Shown: positions 55,603 to 64,000 of the stretch, one piece after another | Numbering within the stretch: the first letter of the stretch is position 1 | Layout of the letters: every line of letters begins with the position of its first letter | DNA from: Oceanobacillus saliphilus | Lineage (GTDB): Bacteria > Bacillota > Bacilli > Bacillales > Amphibacillaceae | Length of the DNA stretch: 64,000 nucleotides | Direction of reading: 5' to 3' | NCBI RefSeq assembly: GCF_023522835.1 | Contig: NZ_JALCZU010000008.1 | Location: forward strand, 124,001 to 188,000 | Notes under the pieces: generated by a model | The model's input: only the letters and a program-made list of their open reading frames with translations | The model's database searches: none | Told to the model about the DNA's origin: nothing | Position numbers and translations under genes: made by a program

Positions 55603-56312
55603 AAGCCGAGCTATTATATGAAGGAAAAGCAAAAAAAGTATATTTGGCAGAAGGAAAAAGCGGTGAGCTCGTATTGTCCTATAAAAATGATGCAACAGCA
55701 TTCAACGGCGTAAAAAAGGATTCCTTTGACGGCAAAGGCAGACTTAATAATGAAATAGCATCACTTATTTTCACAGCACTCCATGAAAAAGGGATTGAAA
55801 CCCATTTTATCGAACGCTTGAATGAGACTGAACAACTGGTTGAACAAACGGAAATCATCCCACTGGAAGTTGTTGTTCGTAACATTGCTTCAGGCAACAT
55901 TACAAAACGTCTCGGAATTGAAGAAAAAACTCGTTTTGATAAACCACTTATTGAATTTTTCTATAAAAATGATGAGCTCGGCGACCCGCTCATTAATGAC
56001 GAACATGCATTGTATGTAACAGATGTGACGCCATCGGAAATCAATGAAATAAAAGAAAAGGCACTAGAAATCAATAAACAATTAATGGAGCTCTTTCATT
56101 CCATAAATATTACACTCGTTGATTTTAAGATTGAGTTTGGACGGAGAGCTAATGGGTCCATTGTACTCTCTGATGAAATTTCCCCCGATACATGTCGGTT
56201 ATGGGATGCTTCAACTGGAGAAAAGCTGGATAAAGATGTTTTTCGTCAAGGTACAGGAGATTTGATTGAAGTCTATAAAGAAATTCTAAAACGGCTGGAG
56301 GCAAAAGCATGA
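55599..56312 (+). CDS. purC: SAICAR synthetase
   Basis: 237 residues. [10 protein letters not shown] (5-14), [11 protein letters not shown] (~27), [11 protein letters not shown] (~89), DFKIEFGR (~168) and [14 protein letters not shown] (~185) are all present. Couples CAIR with aspartate using ATP. ATGA overlap with purS. Confidence 0.97.
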   Translation: MKAELLYEGKAKKVYLAEGKSGELVLSYKNDATAFNGVKKDSFDGKGRLNNEIASLIFTALHEKGIETHFIERLNETEQLVEQTEIIPLEVVVRNIASGNITKRLGIEEKTRFDKPLIEFFYKNDELGDPLINDEHALYVTDVTPSEINEIKEKALEINKQLMELFHSINITLVDFKIEFGRRANGSIVLSDEISPDTCRLWDASTGEKLDKDVFRQGTGDLIEVYKEILKRLEAKA

Positions 56313-56560
56313 GAAAGGTTACGGTTTATATTACATTAAAGCAAGGGGTTCTAGATCCACAAGGTAAGGCAATTCAGGAATCATTGAACTCACTTGGATA
56401 TAACGAAATTGAAGATGCAAGAGTTGGTAAATATATTGAATTGAAGGTAGAAGATGGTCCGAATTTGGAAGCGCGTGTGACAGAGATGTGTGATAAGTTG
56501 CTTGCAAACCCTGTGATAGAAGATTACCGCTTTGATGTGGAGGAGGCTGAAGGCTTGTGA
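56309..56560 (+). CDS. purS: FGAM synthase subunit PurS
   Basis: 83 residues, usual size. [20 protein letters not shown] (3-22) is the typical start, with ARVGKYIEL and [10 protein letters not shown] later. Bridges PurL and PurQ in the three-part FGAM synthase. ATGA-type overlap with purQ (GTG start there). Confidence 0.96.
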   Translation: MRKVTVYITLKQGVLDPQGKAIQESLNSLGYNEIEDARVGKYIELKVEDGPNLEARVTEMCDKLLANPVIEDYRFDVEEAEGL

Positions 56561-57240
56561 AATTCGCTGTAGTAGTTTTTCCGGGATCAAATTGCGATCG
56601 TGACATGTACCATGCAGTAAAAGAAGTATTGCAAACCGAAGCAGACCTCGTATGGTATGCGAACAGTAATCTAGAAAATTATGATGGAATTTTAATACCG
56701 GGTGGCTTCTCCTATGGGGATTATCTACGTTCAGGGGCAGTTGCTGCCACTTCCGACGTGATGAAGCAAATTAAGGAACAAGCAGCAAAAGGTAAACCAG
56801 TGCTTGGCGTTTGTAATGGGTTCCAGATTTTGACTGAAGCTGGATTATTACCTGGTGCTTTAATGCGTAATAAAGAGCTTTCCTTTATGTGCCATCAGGA
56901 AGAACTGATTGTACAAAATGAAATAACTCCTTTTACTTCCGGTTATGATAAGGGTGAAGTAGTACGTTTTCCAATCGCACACGGTGAAGGCAATTATTAC
57001 TGTGATGAGGAGACACTTGCCGAATTGAAAGCAAACAATCAGATTGTATTTACGTATAAGAATAACCTAAACGGTTCCATTGAAAATATTGCAGGAATTA
57101 TTAATAAAGAAGGTAATGTACTTGGTATGATGCCACATCCAGAACGGGCAGTGGAAAAATTGCTCGGCAGTGACGATGGTTTAAGATTATTCAAGTCAAT
57201 GGTTCAGAATTGGAGGGACACCTATGCAGCAAACGCATGA
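56557..57240 (+). CDS. purQ: FGAM synthase glutaminase subunit PurQ
   Basis: 227 residues from GTG 56557. [10 protein letters not shown] (~9), nucleophile Cys in GVCNGFQIL (~87), and GMMPHPERA with catalytic His near 195. Supplies ammonia to PurL. Overlaps purL by 17 bases. Confidence 0.96.
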   Translation: MKFAVVVFPGSNCDRDMYHAVKEVLQTEADLVWYANSNLENYDGILIPGGFSYGDYLRSGAVAATSDVMKQIKEQAAKGKPVLGVCNGFQILTEAGLLPGALMRNKELSFMCHQEELIVQNEITPFTSGYDKGEVVRFPIAHGEGNYYCDEETLAELKANNQIVFTYKNNLNGSIENIAGIINKEGNVLGMMPHPERAVEKLLGSDDGLRLFKSMVQNWRDTYAANA

Positions 57241-59452
57241 TATAAGTCCAGAGCAAATAGAACGTGATAAATTATATCGTGAAATGGGCCTGAGTGATCA
57301 GGAGTTTGACATGGTTAAGGATATTATGAAAAGACTTCCGAATTTCACAGAGACAGGGATTTTTTCCGTCATGTGGTCGGAGCATTGCAGTTATAAAACA
57401 TCAAAACCGCTTTTAAGAAAATTCCCGACAAAAGCACCCCATGTACTACAAGGACCTGGTGAAGGTGCAGGGATTATTGATATTGGTGATAACCAGGCAG
57501 TTGTTTTTAAAGTCGAAAGCCATAATCACCCTTCTGCAGTAGAACCTTACCAAGGTGCTGCAACAGGTGTTGGCGGGATTATTCGTGACGTATTTTCGAT
57601 GGGGGCTCGTCCAATCGCTTCGATGAATTCCCTTCGCTTCGGTAATTTGACGAACGATCGTACGAAATATCTTTTCTCTGAAGTTGTTGGTGGTATTGCC
57701 GGATACGGAAACTGTGTTGGTGTTCCAACAGTTGGCGGCGAAGTTCAGTTCGATGACAGCTATGAAGATAATCCACTCGTGAATGCAATGTGTGTCGGTT
57801 TAATTAACCATGATGAAATCCAAAAAGGAATTGCAGCAGGAATCGGAAATACGATTCTTTATGCAGGTCCTCCAACAGGCCGTGATGGAATCCATGGTGC
57901 GACATTCGCTTCCGATGATTTAGGGGAAGATGCAGCGAAAGATCGTCCAGCAGTCCAGGTTGGCGATCCATTTATGGAAAAACTCCTTATCGAAGCCTGC
58001 CTGGAAGTTATTCATTCCGATGCATTGGTTGGTATGCAGGATATGGGTGCTGCAGGTCTTACTTCTTCTGCCAGTGAAATGGCAAGTAAAGCCGGAACCG
58101 GTCTTGAAATGAACCTGGACCTCGTTCCGCAGCGCGAACAAAACATGACAGCCTATGAAATGATGCTTTCCGAATCACAGGAGCGTATGTTGCTTTGTGT
58201 AAAACGCGGACGTGAACAGGAAATTATCGATATTTTTGAAAAATACGGACTGAAAGCTGTACCTGTCGGTGAAGTTATCGAGGAAAAAGTATTCCGTATC
58301 AAGCATCATGGAGAAGTCGTTGCTGACATTCCAGTAGATTCGCTTGCTGATGACGCACCGGTTTACCATATGCCTTCACAGGAAGCAGCATATTTTAAAG
58401 AATTCCAGCAGATGGAAAATAGCATTCCACAAGTAGGAAACCATAAAGAGATGTTAAGAACATTACTCCAACAACCAACAATCGCAAGTAAAGAATGGGT
58501 TTATGATCAATATGATTCCATGGTACAAACGAACACGGTTGTTACACCAGGGTCTGATTCTGCAGTTGTTCGGATCAAAGGAAGAGATAAGGCGCTAGCA
58601 ATTACAACAGATTGTAATTCCCGCTATATTTACCTGGATCCGGAAACAGGTGGAAAAATCGCTGTTGCTGAAGCGGCACGTAATATTGTTTGCTCCGGTG
58701 CTAGACCACTTGGCTTAACAGATGGGTTGAACTTCGGTAATCCGACAAACCCGGAAGTATTCTGGCAAATGGAGAAAACGGTTGAAGGCATGAGTCAGGC
58801 ATGTGAAGTATTAGAGACGCCTGTCATCAGCGGAAATGTATCCTTATATAATCAATCAAAAGGAAAATCAATTTTCCCAACTCCTGTCGTTGGTATGGTA
58901 GGGCTTCATGAATCATTGGAACATATTACACCAAGCCATTTCCAGACTTCTGGAGATGCAATTTATCTAATTGGAGACACGGAAGCTGAGTTTGGTGGAA
59001 GTGAACTGCAGAATGTGATCAATGGAAAATATGAAGGCAAAGCACCAAAAATCGATTTGAATATAGAAGTAACAAGACAGAAGCATTTATTGGATGCCAT
59101 CCAGTCCGGTTTGGTTGAATCCGCGCACGATCTATCAGAAGGCGGACTTGCAGTAGCATTGGCAGAGAGTGTGTTTACAAACAAAGGGTTGGGTGTAAAT
59201 GTAAAACTTACCGGTGAAGCGACCGTTGCACTATTTAGTGAAACCCAATCAAGATTCCTCGTTACCGTAAAGGAAGAAAATAAAGCTTCTTTTGAAAATA
59301 AACTTTCAGATGCCAAGCAAATTGGTTTCGTTACCGATGATGGTATGTTAAATGTAGTCGTTGATGATGAAACGATTATTCAGGACGATGTCAAACAACT
59401 TGAGAACTTATGGAGGGGAGCTATCCCATGCTTGCTGAAATCAAAGGCATAA
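57224..59452 (+). CDS. purL: FGAM synthase subunit PurL (small type)
   Basis: 742 residues, the short Gram-positive type without a fused glutaminase. [15 protein letters not shown] (46-60), [25 protein letters not shown] (~92), and a second half with ITTDCNSRY and [10 protein letters not shown]. Converts FGAR to FGAM. GGAGGG precedes the ATG. Its end overlaps purF by 25 bases. Confidence 0.96.
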   Translation: MQQTHDISPEQIERDKLYREMGLSDQEFDMVKDIMKRLPNFTETGIFSVMWSEHCSYKTSKPLLRKFPTKAPHVLQGPGEGAGIIDIGDNQAVVFKVESHNHPSAVEPYQGAATGVGGIIRDVFSMGARPIASMNSLRFGNLTNDRTKYLFSEVVGGIAGYGNCVGVPTVGGEVQFDDSYEDNPLVNAMCVGLINHDEIQKGIAAGIGNTILYAGPPTGRDGIHGATFASDDLGEDAAKDRPAVQVGDPFMEKLLIEACLEVIHSDALVGMQDMGAAGLTSSASEMASKAGTGLEMNLDLVPQREQNMTAYEMMLSESQERMLLCVKRGREQEIIDIFEKYGLKAVPVGEVIEEKVFRIKHHGEVVADIPVDSLADDAPVYHMPSQEAAYFKEFQQMENSIPQVGNHKEMLRTLLQQPTIASKEWVYDQYDSMVQTNTVVTPGSDSAVVRIKGRDKALAITTDCNSRYIYLDPETGGKIAVAEAARNIVCSGARPLGLTDGLNFGNPTNPEVFWQMEKTVEGMSQACEVLETPVISGNVSLYNQSKGKSIFPTPVVGMVGLHESLEHITPSHFQTSGDAIYLIGDTEAEFGGSELQNVINGKYEGKAPKIDLNIEVTRQKHLLDAIQSGLVESAHDLSEGGLAVALAESVFTNKGLGVNVKLTGEATVALFSETQSRFLVTVKEENKASFENKLSDAKQIGFVTDDGMLNVVVDDETIIQDDVKQLENLWRGAIPCLLKSKA

Positions 59453-60837
59453 ATGAAGAATGTGGTGTGTTTGGAATATGGGGCCATGAGAAAGCAGCAG
59501 AATTAACTTACTACGGTTTACACGCCATGCAGCACCGCGGACAGGAAGGTGCCGGAATTGTTGTCAGTGATGGGAAAGAATTAAAAGCACATAAAGGCAT
59601 GGGACTTGTCAACGATGTTTTTAAACATGCCAAGTTTGATGATTTGAGCGGCCGAGTGGCTGTCGGGCATGTACGCTATCCTACACAAGGTGGGAGAGGA
59701 CTGGAAAATATTCAACCTTTATTATTCCGTTCCCAAACCGGTGGGATGGCACTCGCCCATAATGGTAACCTCATGAATGCACATAAACTGCGGGGAGAGC
59801 TGGAGAACGAAGGTAGTATCCTGCAAACCTCTTCTGATACGGAAGTTCTTGCTCATTTAATTAAGCGGAACGGCAATATTACAAATGAAGAAACCATTTC
59901 AAATGCATTGAATCAGGTTGTTGGTGCCTATGCCTATCTCATCCTTAAAGAAGATAAAATGTACGCTGCACTGGACCCAGCCGGAATTCGCCCATTATCC
60001 ATCGGGAGACTAGGTGATGCTTATGTTGTAGCCTCGGAAACGTGTGCATTTGACCAAATTGGGGCAACTTTTGAAAGAGAAGTCTTACCTGGCGAACTTG
60101 TCACAATTAGCGACGAAGGCATGAAATCAACAAGATTTGCTCCGCGTTATGGCCGGAAAATGTGTGCGATGGAATATGTGTATTTATCCAGACCTGATAG
60201 TGATCTGAATTACGTTAATGTTCATGCATCCCGTAAACGGATGGGAATTGAATTGGCAAAAGAATCTCCGATCGATGCAGATATTGTTGTCGGTGTTCCG
60301 GATTCGAGTATATCTGCCGCAATCGGATATGCTGAAGAGAGTGGATTGCCATATGAAATGGGTATTATTAAGAACCGTTATGTTGGAAGGACATTCATCC
60401 AACCTTCCCAGGAGCTTCGCGAATTAGGTGTGAAGATGAAGCTTTCACCAGTACGCGGTATTGTGGAAGGTAAGCGCATTGTCATGATTGATGATTCGAT
60501 TGTAAGAGGAACGACTAGTCGACGTATTGTACAGATGTTAAAGGATGCAGGTGCGAAAGAGGTTCACGTACGGATTGCCTCACCATCCATTGAGCACCCA
60601 TGTTACTACGGCATTGATATGTCCACAAGAAAAGAATTGATCGCTGCCAATAACACGGTAGATGAAATTCGCGAAATAATCGGAGCTGACAGTGTTGCTT
60701 ATTTATCGGCAAAAGGTCTTGAAGATGCAATTGTAAAAGACAAAACAATTAATCAGGGCGTATGCATGGCATGTATGACAGGAGAATATCCTGTGATGGA
60801 AGAAGGAGAAGCGGAAATTAACTATACTAGATGCTAA
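59428..60837 (+). CDS. purF: Amidophosphoribosyltransferase
   Basis: 469 residues from ATG 59428; ATG 59410 overlaps the GGAGGGGAG ribosome site. [11 protein letters not shown] is an 11-residue propeptide, removed to expose Cys12 (GVFGIWGH follows) as the N-terminal nucleophile, as in the B. subtilis enzyme. PRPP motif [13 protein letters not shown] (~352). Cysteines fitting the 4Fe-4S cluster are present (KMCAMEY, HPCYYG, VCMACM). First committed step of purine synthesis. Confidence 0.97.
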   Translation: MLAEIKGINEECGVFGIWGHEKAAELTYYGLHAMQHRGQEGAGIVVSDGKELKAHKGMGLVNDVFKHAKFDDLSGRVAVGHVRYPTQGGRGLENIQPLLFRSQTGGMALAHNGNLMNAHKLRGELENEGSILQTSSDTEVLAHLIKRNGNITNEETISNALNQVVGAYAYLILKEDKMYAALDPAGIRPLSIGRLGDAYVVASETCAFDQIGATFEREVLPGELVTISDEGMKSTRFAPRYGRKMCAMEYVYLSRPDSDLNYVNVHASRKRMGIELAKESPIDADIVVGVPDSSISAAIGYAEESGLPYEMGIIKNRYVGRTFIQPSQELRELGVKMKLSPVRGIVEGKRIVMIDDSIVRGTTSRRIVQMLKDAGAKEVHVRIASPSIEHPCYYGIDMSTRKELIAANNTVDEIREIIGADSVAYLSAKGLEDAIVKDKTINQGVCMACMTGEYPVMEEGEAEINYTRC

Positions 60838-60889
60838 ATCAGCAGTGGATTTCTTTTTTCCCTTTTAAAAGGCTCTTTTCCTAATGATT

Positions 60890-61150
60890 GCTGTTTTGTA
60901 ATTCTCGCCGTTGATATAAAGTGCGACATATGCGAAGCCGTATAAGCAACTTCGGCAACCACTCTGGGAAATACACTGCGCTTTTGAAGTGTATATGGGC
61001 TAGGGTTGCCGAAGTAACTTGTTTCCATTAACTGATTAGAAATCTAATATAGTTGAAGTTACACTGCAAACTACAAATTTTGGGACAAAAACAACAGTGG
61101 GATGTTATCGCAGTTCCAATCTTCAAGAAAATAGCCTTTTAAAAAAGCCT
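60890..61150. repeat. Dispersed palindromic repeat, copy 3, inside the pur operon
   Basis: Arms AAGCAACTTCGGCAACC (60944-60960) and GGTTGCCGAAGTAACTT (61004-61020) match at 16 of 17 positions; inner arms ATACACT (60971-60977) and AGTGTAT (60988-60994). It fills most of the 350-base gap between purF and purM and would fold into a large hairpin in the operon mRNA. Without a T run it is not an obvious terminator. Confidence 0.72.
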
Positions 61151-61187
61151 GCTAATCAATAATCAATCATGTGAGGATGTGTCAAGC

Positions 61188-62207
61188 ATGTCAGATGTAT
61201 ATAAAAATGCTGGAGTAGACGTGGAAAAAGGCTACGAAGCTGTAGAACGAATGAAAAAGCATATAGCCAAAACCACGCGACCAGAAGTACTTGGTGGAAT
61301 CGGATCGTTTGCTGGGTTATTTGACCTTTCCGGATTTAACTATAGAGAACCTGTCATGGTATCGGGAACAGACGGAGTAGGAACAAAATTAAAACTTGCC
61401 TTTGAATTGAATAAACATGATTCAGTTGGGATTGATCTTGTAGCAATGTGTGCCAATGACATCGTTGCCCAAGGTGCCGAGCCTCTGTTTTTCCTTGATT
61501 ACATTGCATGTGGGAGAAATGAGCCAGAAATGATTGAACAGATTGTAGCTGGAGTCTCAGAGGGATGTGTTGCAGCGGGGGCAGCGCTCATCGGTGGAGA
61601 GACAGCAGAAATGCCGGGAATGTACCAAGAAGATGAATATGACCTGGCTGGTTTTGTTGTCGGGATTGCAGAAAAATCAAAGCTAGTGACCGGAGAAACG
61701 ATTGAAGCCGGGGACAGCGTGATTGGTCTGAGTTCCAGTGGTATTCATTCGAATGGTTATTCTCTCGTCCGTAAGATTATTGAAGGTATGGACTTAAAAG
61801 AAAGCTACGAAGGTCTATCAGATACGCTTGGTAATACGGTAATGACACCTACAAAAATTTACGCGAAGCCAGTTGCTGCAGTTTTAAAGGAAACGAATGT
61901 AAAAGGTATTTCTCATATTACCGGTGGCGGATTTTATGAAAACTTCCCGCGTATGATGCCAAATGGTTTAGGTGTGGAATTGAGTAAGGAAAGCTGGAAC
62001 GTCCCTGAGATCTTCAAGTTCCTTCAGAAAAAAGGAAATATTCCCGAAAAGGATATGTATGGTGTATTCAATATGGGAATTGGCATGGCGCTTGTTGTTT
62101 CTGAAAAAGATGTCAATCAAACACTTGAAATTTTGCAGGGAAATGGTGAGGATGCAGCAGTAATCGGCAAGGTTGTTCCAAACGAAGGAGTGCACTTTTC
62201 ATCATGA
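61188..62207 (+). CDS. purM: Phosphoribosylformylglycinamidine cyclo-ligase (AIR synthase)
   Basis: 339 residues from ATG 61188; GTG 61179 abuts the GTGAGGAT site. [18 protein letters not shown] start, [14 protein letters not shown] (~62), [18 protein letters not shown] (~87) and [14 protein letters not shown] (~243) are standard. Converts FGAM to AIR. Separated from purF by a repeat; overlaps purN by 4 bases. Confidence 0.96.
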   Translation: MSDVYKNAGVDVEKGYEAVERMKKHIAKTTRPEVLGGIGSFAGLFDLSGFNYREPVMVSGTDGVGTKLKLAFELNKHDSVGIDLVAMCANDIVAQGAEPLFFLDYIACGRNEPEMIEQIVAGVSEGCVAAGAALIGGETAEMPGMYQEDEYDLAGFVVGIAEKSKLVTGETIEAGDSVIGLSSSGIHSNGYSLVRKIIEGMDLKESYEGLSDTLGNTVMTPTKIYAKPVAAVLKETNVKGISHITGGGFYENFPRMMPNGLGVELSKESWNVPEIFKFLQKKGNIPEKDMYGVFNMGIGMALVVSEKDVNQTLEILQGNGEDAAVIGKVVPNEGVHFSS

Positions 62208-62764
62208 GCAAAGTGAAAGCAGCAGTATTTGCTTCTGGTAGCGGGAGTAACTTTCAGGCAATAATGGAAACAAACGATCTCGCCTGTGATGTTGTACTTC
62301 TAGTCTGTGATAAACCGGGTGCAGGCGTGCTGGAAAAAGCAAAAAAGTACGGGGTACCATCGTTCGTATTCGAACCGAAACAGTTCGCTTCCAAAGCAGA
62401 GTATGAAAAACTAATCGTACAAAAGCTTCAAGAGTCAGGAGTTACATGGGTTTTCCTTGCAGGCTATATGCGAATTGCAGGGCCAACTTTACTGGAGGCT
62501 TATGAAGGGAAAATCGTAAATATCCATCCCTCCCTCCTTCCTGATTTTCCAGGTATCGATGCAATTGGACAAGCCTTTAAAGCCAATGTTGACGTAACCG
62601 GAGTGACGGTTCACTTCATTGATGCAGGAATTGATACAGGACCCATTATTGCACAGGAGCCAGTTGACATATTAAAGGAAGATACAGAGACATCTTTGAA
62701 GGAACGCATACAAAAAGTGGAACATGAGCTGTATCCACGTGTAATCAATCAACTTCTACAATAA
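62204..62764 (+). CDS. purN: GAR transformylase (10-formyl-THF dependent)
   Basis: 186 residues. [11 protein letters not shown] (10-20) binds the GAR phosphate, FLAGYMRI (~85), [12 protein letters not shown] with the catalytic Asn/His (~104-107), and [17 protein letters not shown] with Asp (~142). ATGA overlap with purM. Confidence 0.96.
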   Translation: MSKVKAAVFASGSGSNFQAIMETNDLACDVVLLVCDKPGAGVLEKAKKYGVPSFVFEPKQFASKAEYEKLIVQKLQESGVTWVFLAGYMRIAGPTLLEAYEGKIVNIHPSLLPDFPGIDAIGQAFKANVDVTGVTVHFIDAGIDTGPIIAQEPVDILKEDTETSLKERIQKVEHELYPRVINQLLQ

Positions 62765-62780
62765 AAGTGAGGGATATGCA

Positions 62781-64000
62781 ATGAGTAAAAGAGCGCTGAT
62801 CAGTGTTTCCGATAAAACGAATATTGAGGAATTTGCCAAAGGCCTCGTCCAAGCAGGCTATGAGGTCATTTCTACTGGTGGTACATTACGCGCATTGGTG
62901 AATGCAGGTATTGAAGCGAAAGCTGTAGATGAAATTACGGGCTTTCCTGAAATTATGGATGGCCGTGTGAAAACATTGCATCCACTAATCCATGGTGGAT
63001 TGCTTGGAAAACGTTCCAATCCGGATCATATGAAGCAAATGGAAGCAAACAATATTGCTCCAATTGATATCGTCGTCGTTAACTTATATCCTTTCAAACA
63101 GACATTGGAAAAAGACGGCGTATCAAAAGAAGAAATCATTGAAAATATTGATATCGGCGGTCCGACAATGCTTCGTTCTGCTGCAAAGAACTTTGAAGAT
63201 GTTGCTGTTGTTGTGGACCCATCAGATTATGAAAGAGTACTGCAGGCAGTGCAGGCAGACAAATTGGAATTCCACCTATTACAAGAACTTGCAGCGAAAG
63301 TGTTCCGCCATACGGCCAATTATGATGCAATGATTGCCCAGTATTTCATGGGTGAAACGAAGGAAGAATTCCCTGAAACATATACCGTTACATATGAAAA
63401 AGTACAAGATCTGCGTTATGGGGAAAACCCACACCAGCAGGCAGCATTCTATAAAAATCCAATCCACAAAAGTATGAGCCTTGCTACAGCGAAACAATTG
63501 CACGGCAAGGAACTTTCCTATAACAATATTCAGGATGCAAATGCGGCATTGGAAATTTTAGCGGAATATGATAACCCGGCAGCAGTAGCTGTTAAACATA
63601 TGAATCCGTGTGGTATCGGTGTTTCTGAAACACTATCCGGTGCTTTCCAGCGTGCTTATGATGCCGACCCAATTTCTATTTTTGGAGGAATCGTAGCATG
63701 CAACAGGGAAATCGATGCTGCCACCGCAGAGAAATTAAGTGAAATCTTCCTTGAAATTGTCATCGCACCAGGATTCAATGAAGAGGCACTCGAAATTTTA
63801 ACAAGAAAGAAAAATATCCGACTACTTGAACTGGAATTGAAAACGAGTGACACCGTAACGAAGAAGCTTACTACTGTCAATGGTGGCGTATTAATTCAAA
63901 ATAGTGACAATGGAACAGTTGCTGCAGAAGATTTGACTGTTGCTACGAAACGTCAGCCGACAGAAGAGGAAATTGAAAATCTGCTATTTGCCTGGAAAGC
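62781..64000 (+). CDS. purH: Bifunctional AICAR formyltransferase / IMP cyclohydrolase (3' partial)
   Basis: The frame is open from ATG 62781 (GAGGGAT 8 nt upstream) to the window edge, about 406 of the usual ~510 residues. MSKRALISVSDKTNIEEFAKGL, ISTGGTLRAL, MDGRVKTLHP (cyclohydrolase domain), then DLRYGENPHQQAAFY and VKHMNPCG (formyltransferase domain). Final two steps to IMP. Truncated only by the window edge. Confidence 0.96.
   Translation, partial: MSKRALISVSDKTNIEEFAKGLVQAGYEVISTGGTLRALVNAGIEAKAVDEITGFPEIMDGRVKTLHPLIHGGLLGKRSNPDHMKQMEANNIAPIDIVVVNLYPFKQTLEKDGVSKEEIIENIDIGGPTMLRSAAKNFEDVAVVVDPSDYERVLQAVQADKLEFHLLQELAAKVFRHTANYDAMIAQYFMGETKEEFPETYTVTYEKVQDLRYGENPHQQAAFYKNPIHKSMSLATAKQLHGKELSYNNIQDANAALEILAEYDNPAAVAVKHMNPCGIGVSETLSGAFQRAYDADPISIFGGIVACNREIDAATAEKLSEIFLEIVIAPGFNEEALEILTRKKNIRLLELELKTSDTVTKKLTTVNGGVLIQNSDNGTVAAEDLTVATKRQPTEEEIENLLFAWK

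Noticed and set aside
1-64000. CRISPR array, tRNA, rRNA, T-box or intact prophage
   Set aside because: No regularly spaced repeats of CRISPR size, no cloverleaf or T-box core, no rRNA stretches and no phage structural genes were seen.

Overview
The window looks like chromosome of a low-GC, endospore-forming member of the Bacillaceae. The evidence is a YjcZ-type spore peptide, a complete gerA-type germination operon, Bacillus-style Shine-Dalgarno sites with frequent TTG and GTG starts, PurR boxes, guanine riboswitches and a Bacillus-order purine operon. Protein flavour suggests the Oceanobacillus/Virgibacillus group, but that is an inference. No rRNA, tRNA, CRISPR array or complete mobile element was seen.

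Layout. 1-8.9 kb: the end of a UPF0182 membrane protein, a YjcZ peptide, an old-yellow-enzyme reductase, repeat-rich DNA with a small broken gene pair, an M20 peptidase, a GltS glutamate symporter, an alkyltransferase (Ogt) and a flavodoxin-fold reductase. 9-13.1 kb: a four-gene spore germinant receptor operon. 13.2-19 kb: an amidase, an AbgT-type transporter, a proteasome-fold protein of unknown role with a small acidic companion, and two KGG-repeat stress proteins. 19.2-35.3 kb: a backbone syntenic with B. subtilis yeaC-yeaD-yebA-guaA-pbuG...yebE. It is interrupted by a scarred accessory patch (26-29 kb: a lipase-like hydrolase, an IS4 remnant and decayed toxin-antitoxin genes) and by an MFS transporter, a class I glutamine amidotransferase-like hydrolase, MsrA and a degenerate MOSC protein.

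35.4-52.1 kb is the most interesting region. It lies between yebE and purE, which are close neighbours in B. subtilis. It holds a 1082-residue STAND/TPR/winged-helix/BTAD activator, a TetR regulator, two acyl-CoA ligases, a MaoC hydratase, two unusual FabH-like condensing enzymes, a complete branched-chain-amino-acid-type ABC importer, an alpha/beta hydrolase and a FabG-like reductase. Two promoters in it share the same architecture: TGTAAC-type heptamers repeated at an 11-bp period, then a 10-bp gap, then a -10 box. That is the layout expected for a SARP/BTAD-type activator. I read the island as a regulated uptake and CoA-activation pathway for an unidentified carboxylic acid.

52.3-64 kb: the purine operon purE-K-B-C-S-Q-L-F-M-N-H (purH runs off the end), controlled by two PurBoxes and a guanine riboswitch. 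pbuG has the same two-layer control; guaA shows a riboswitch but no clear PurBoxes. Dispersed palindromic repeats sit between genes, including one inside the pur operon between purF and purM.
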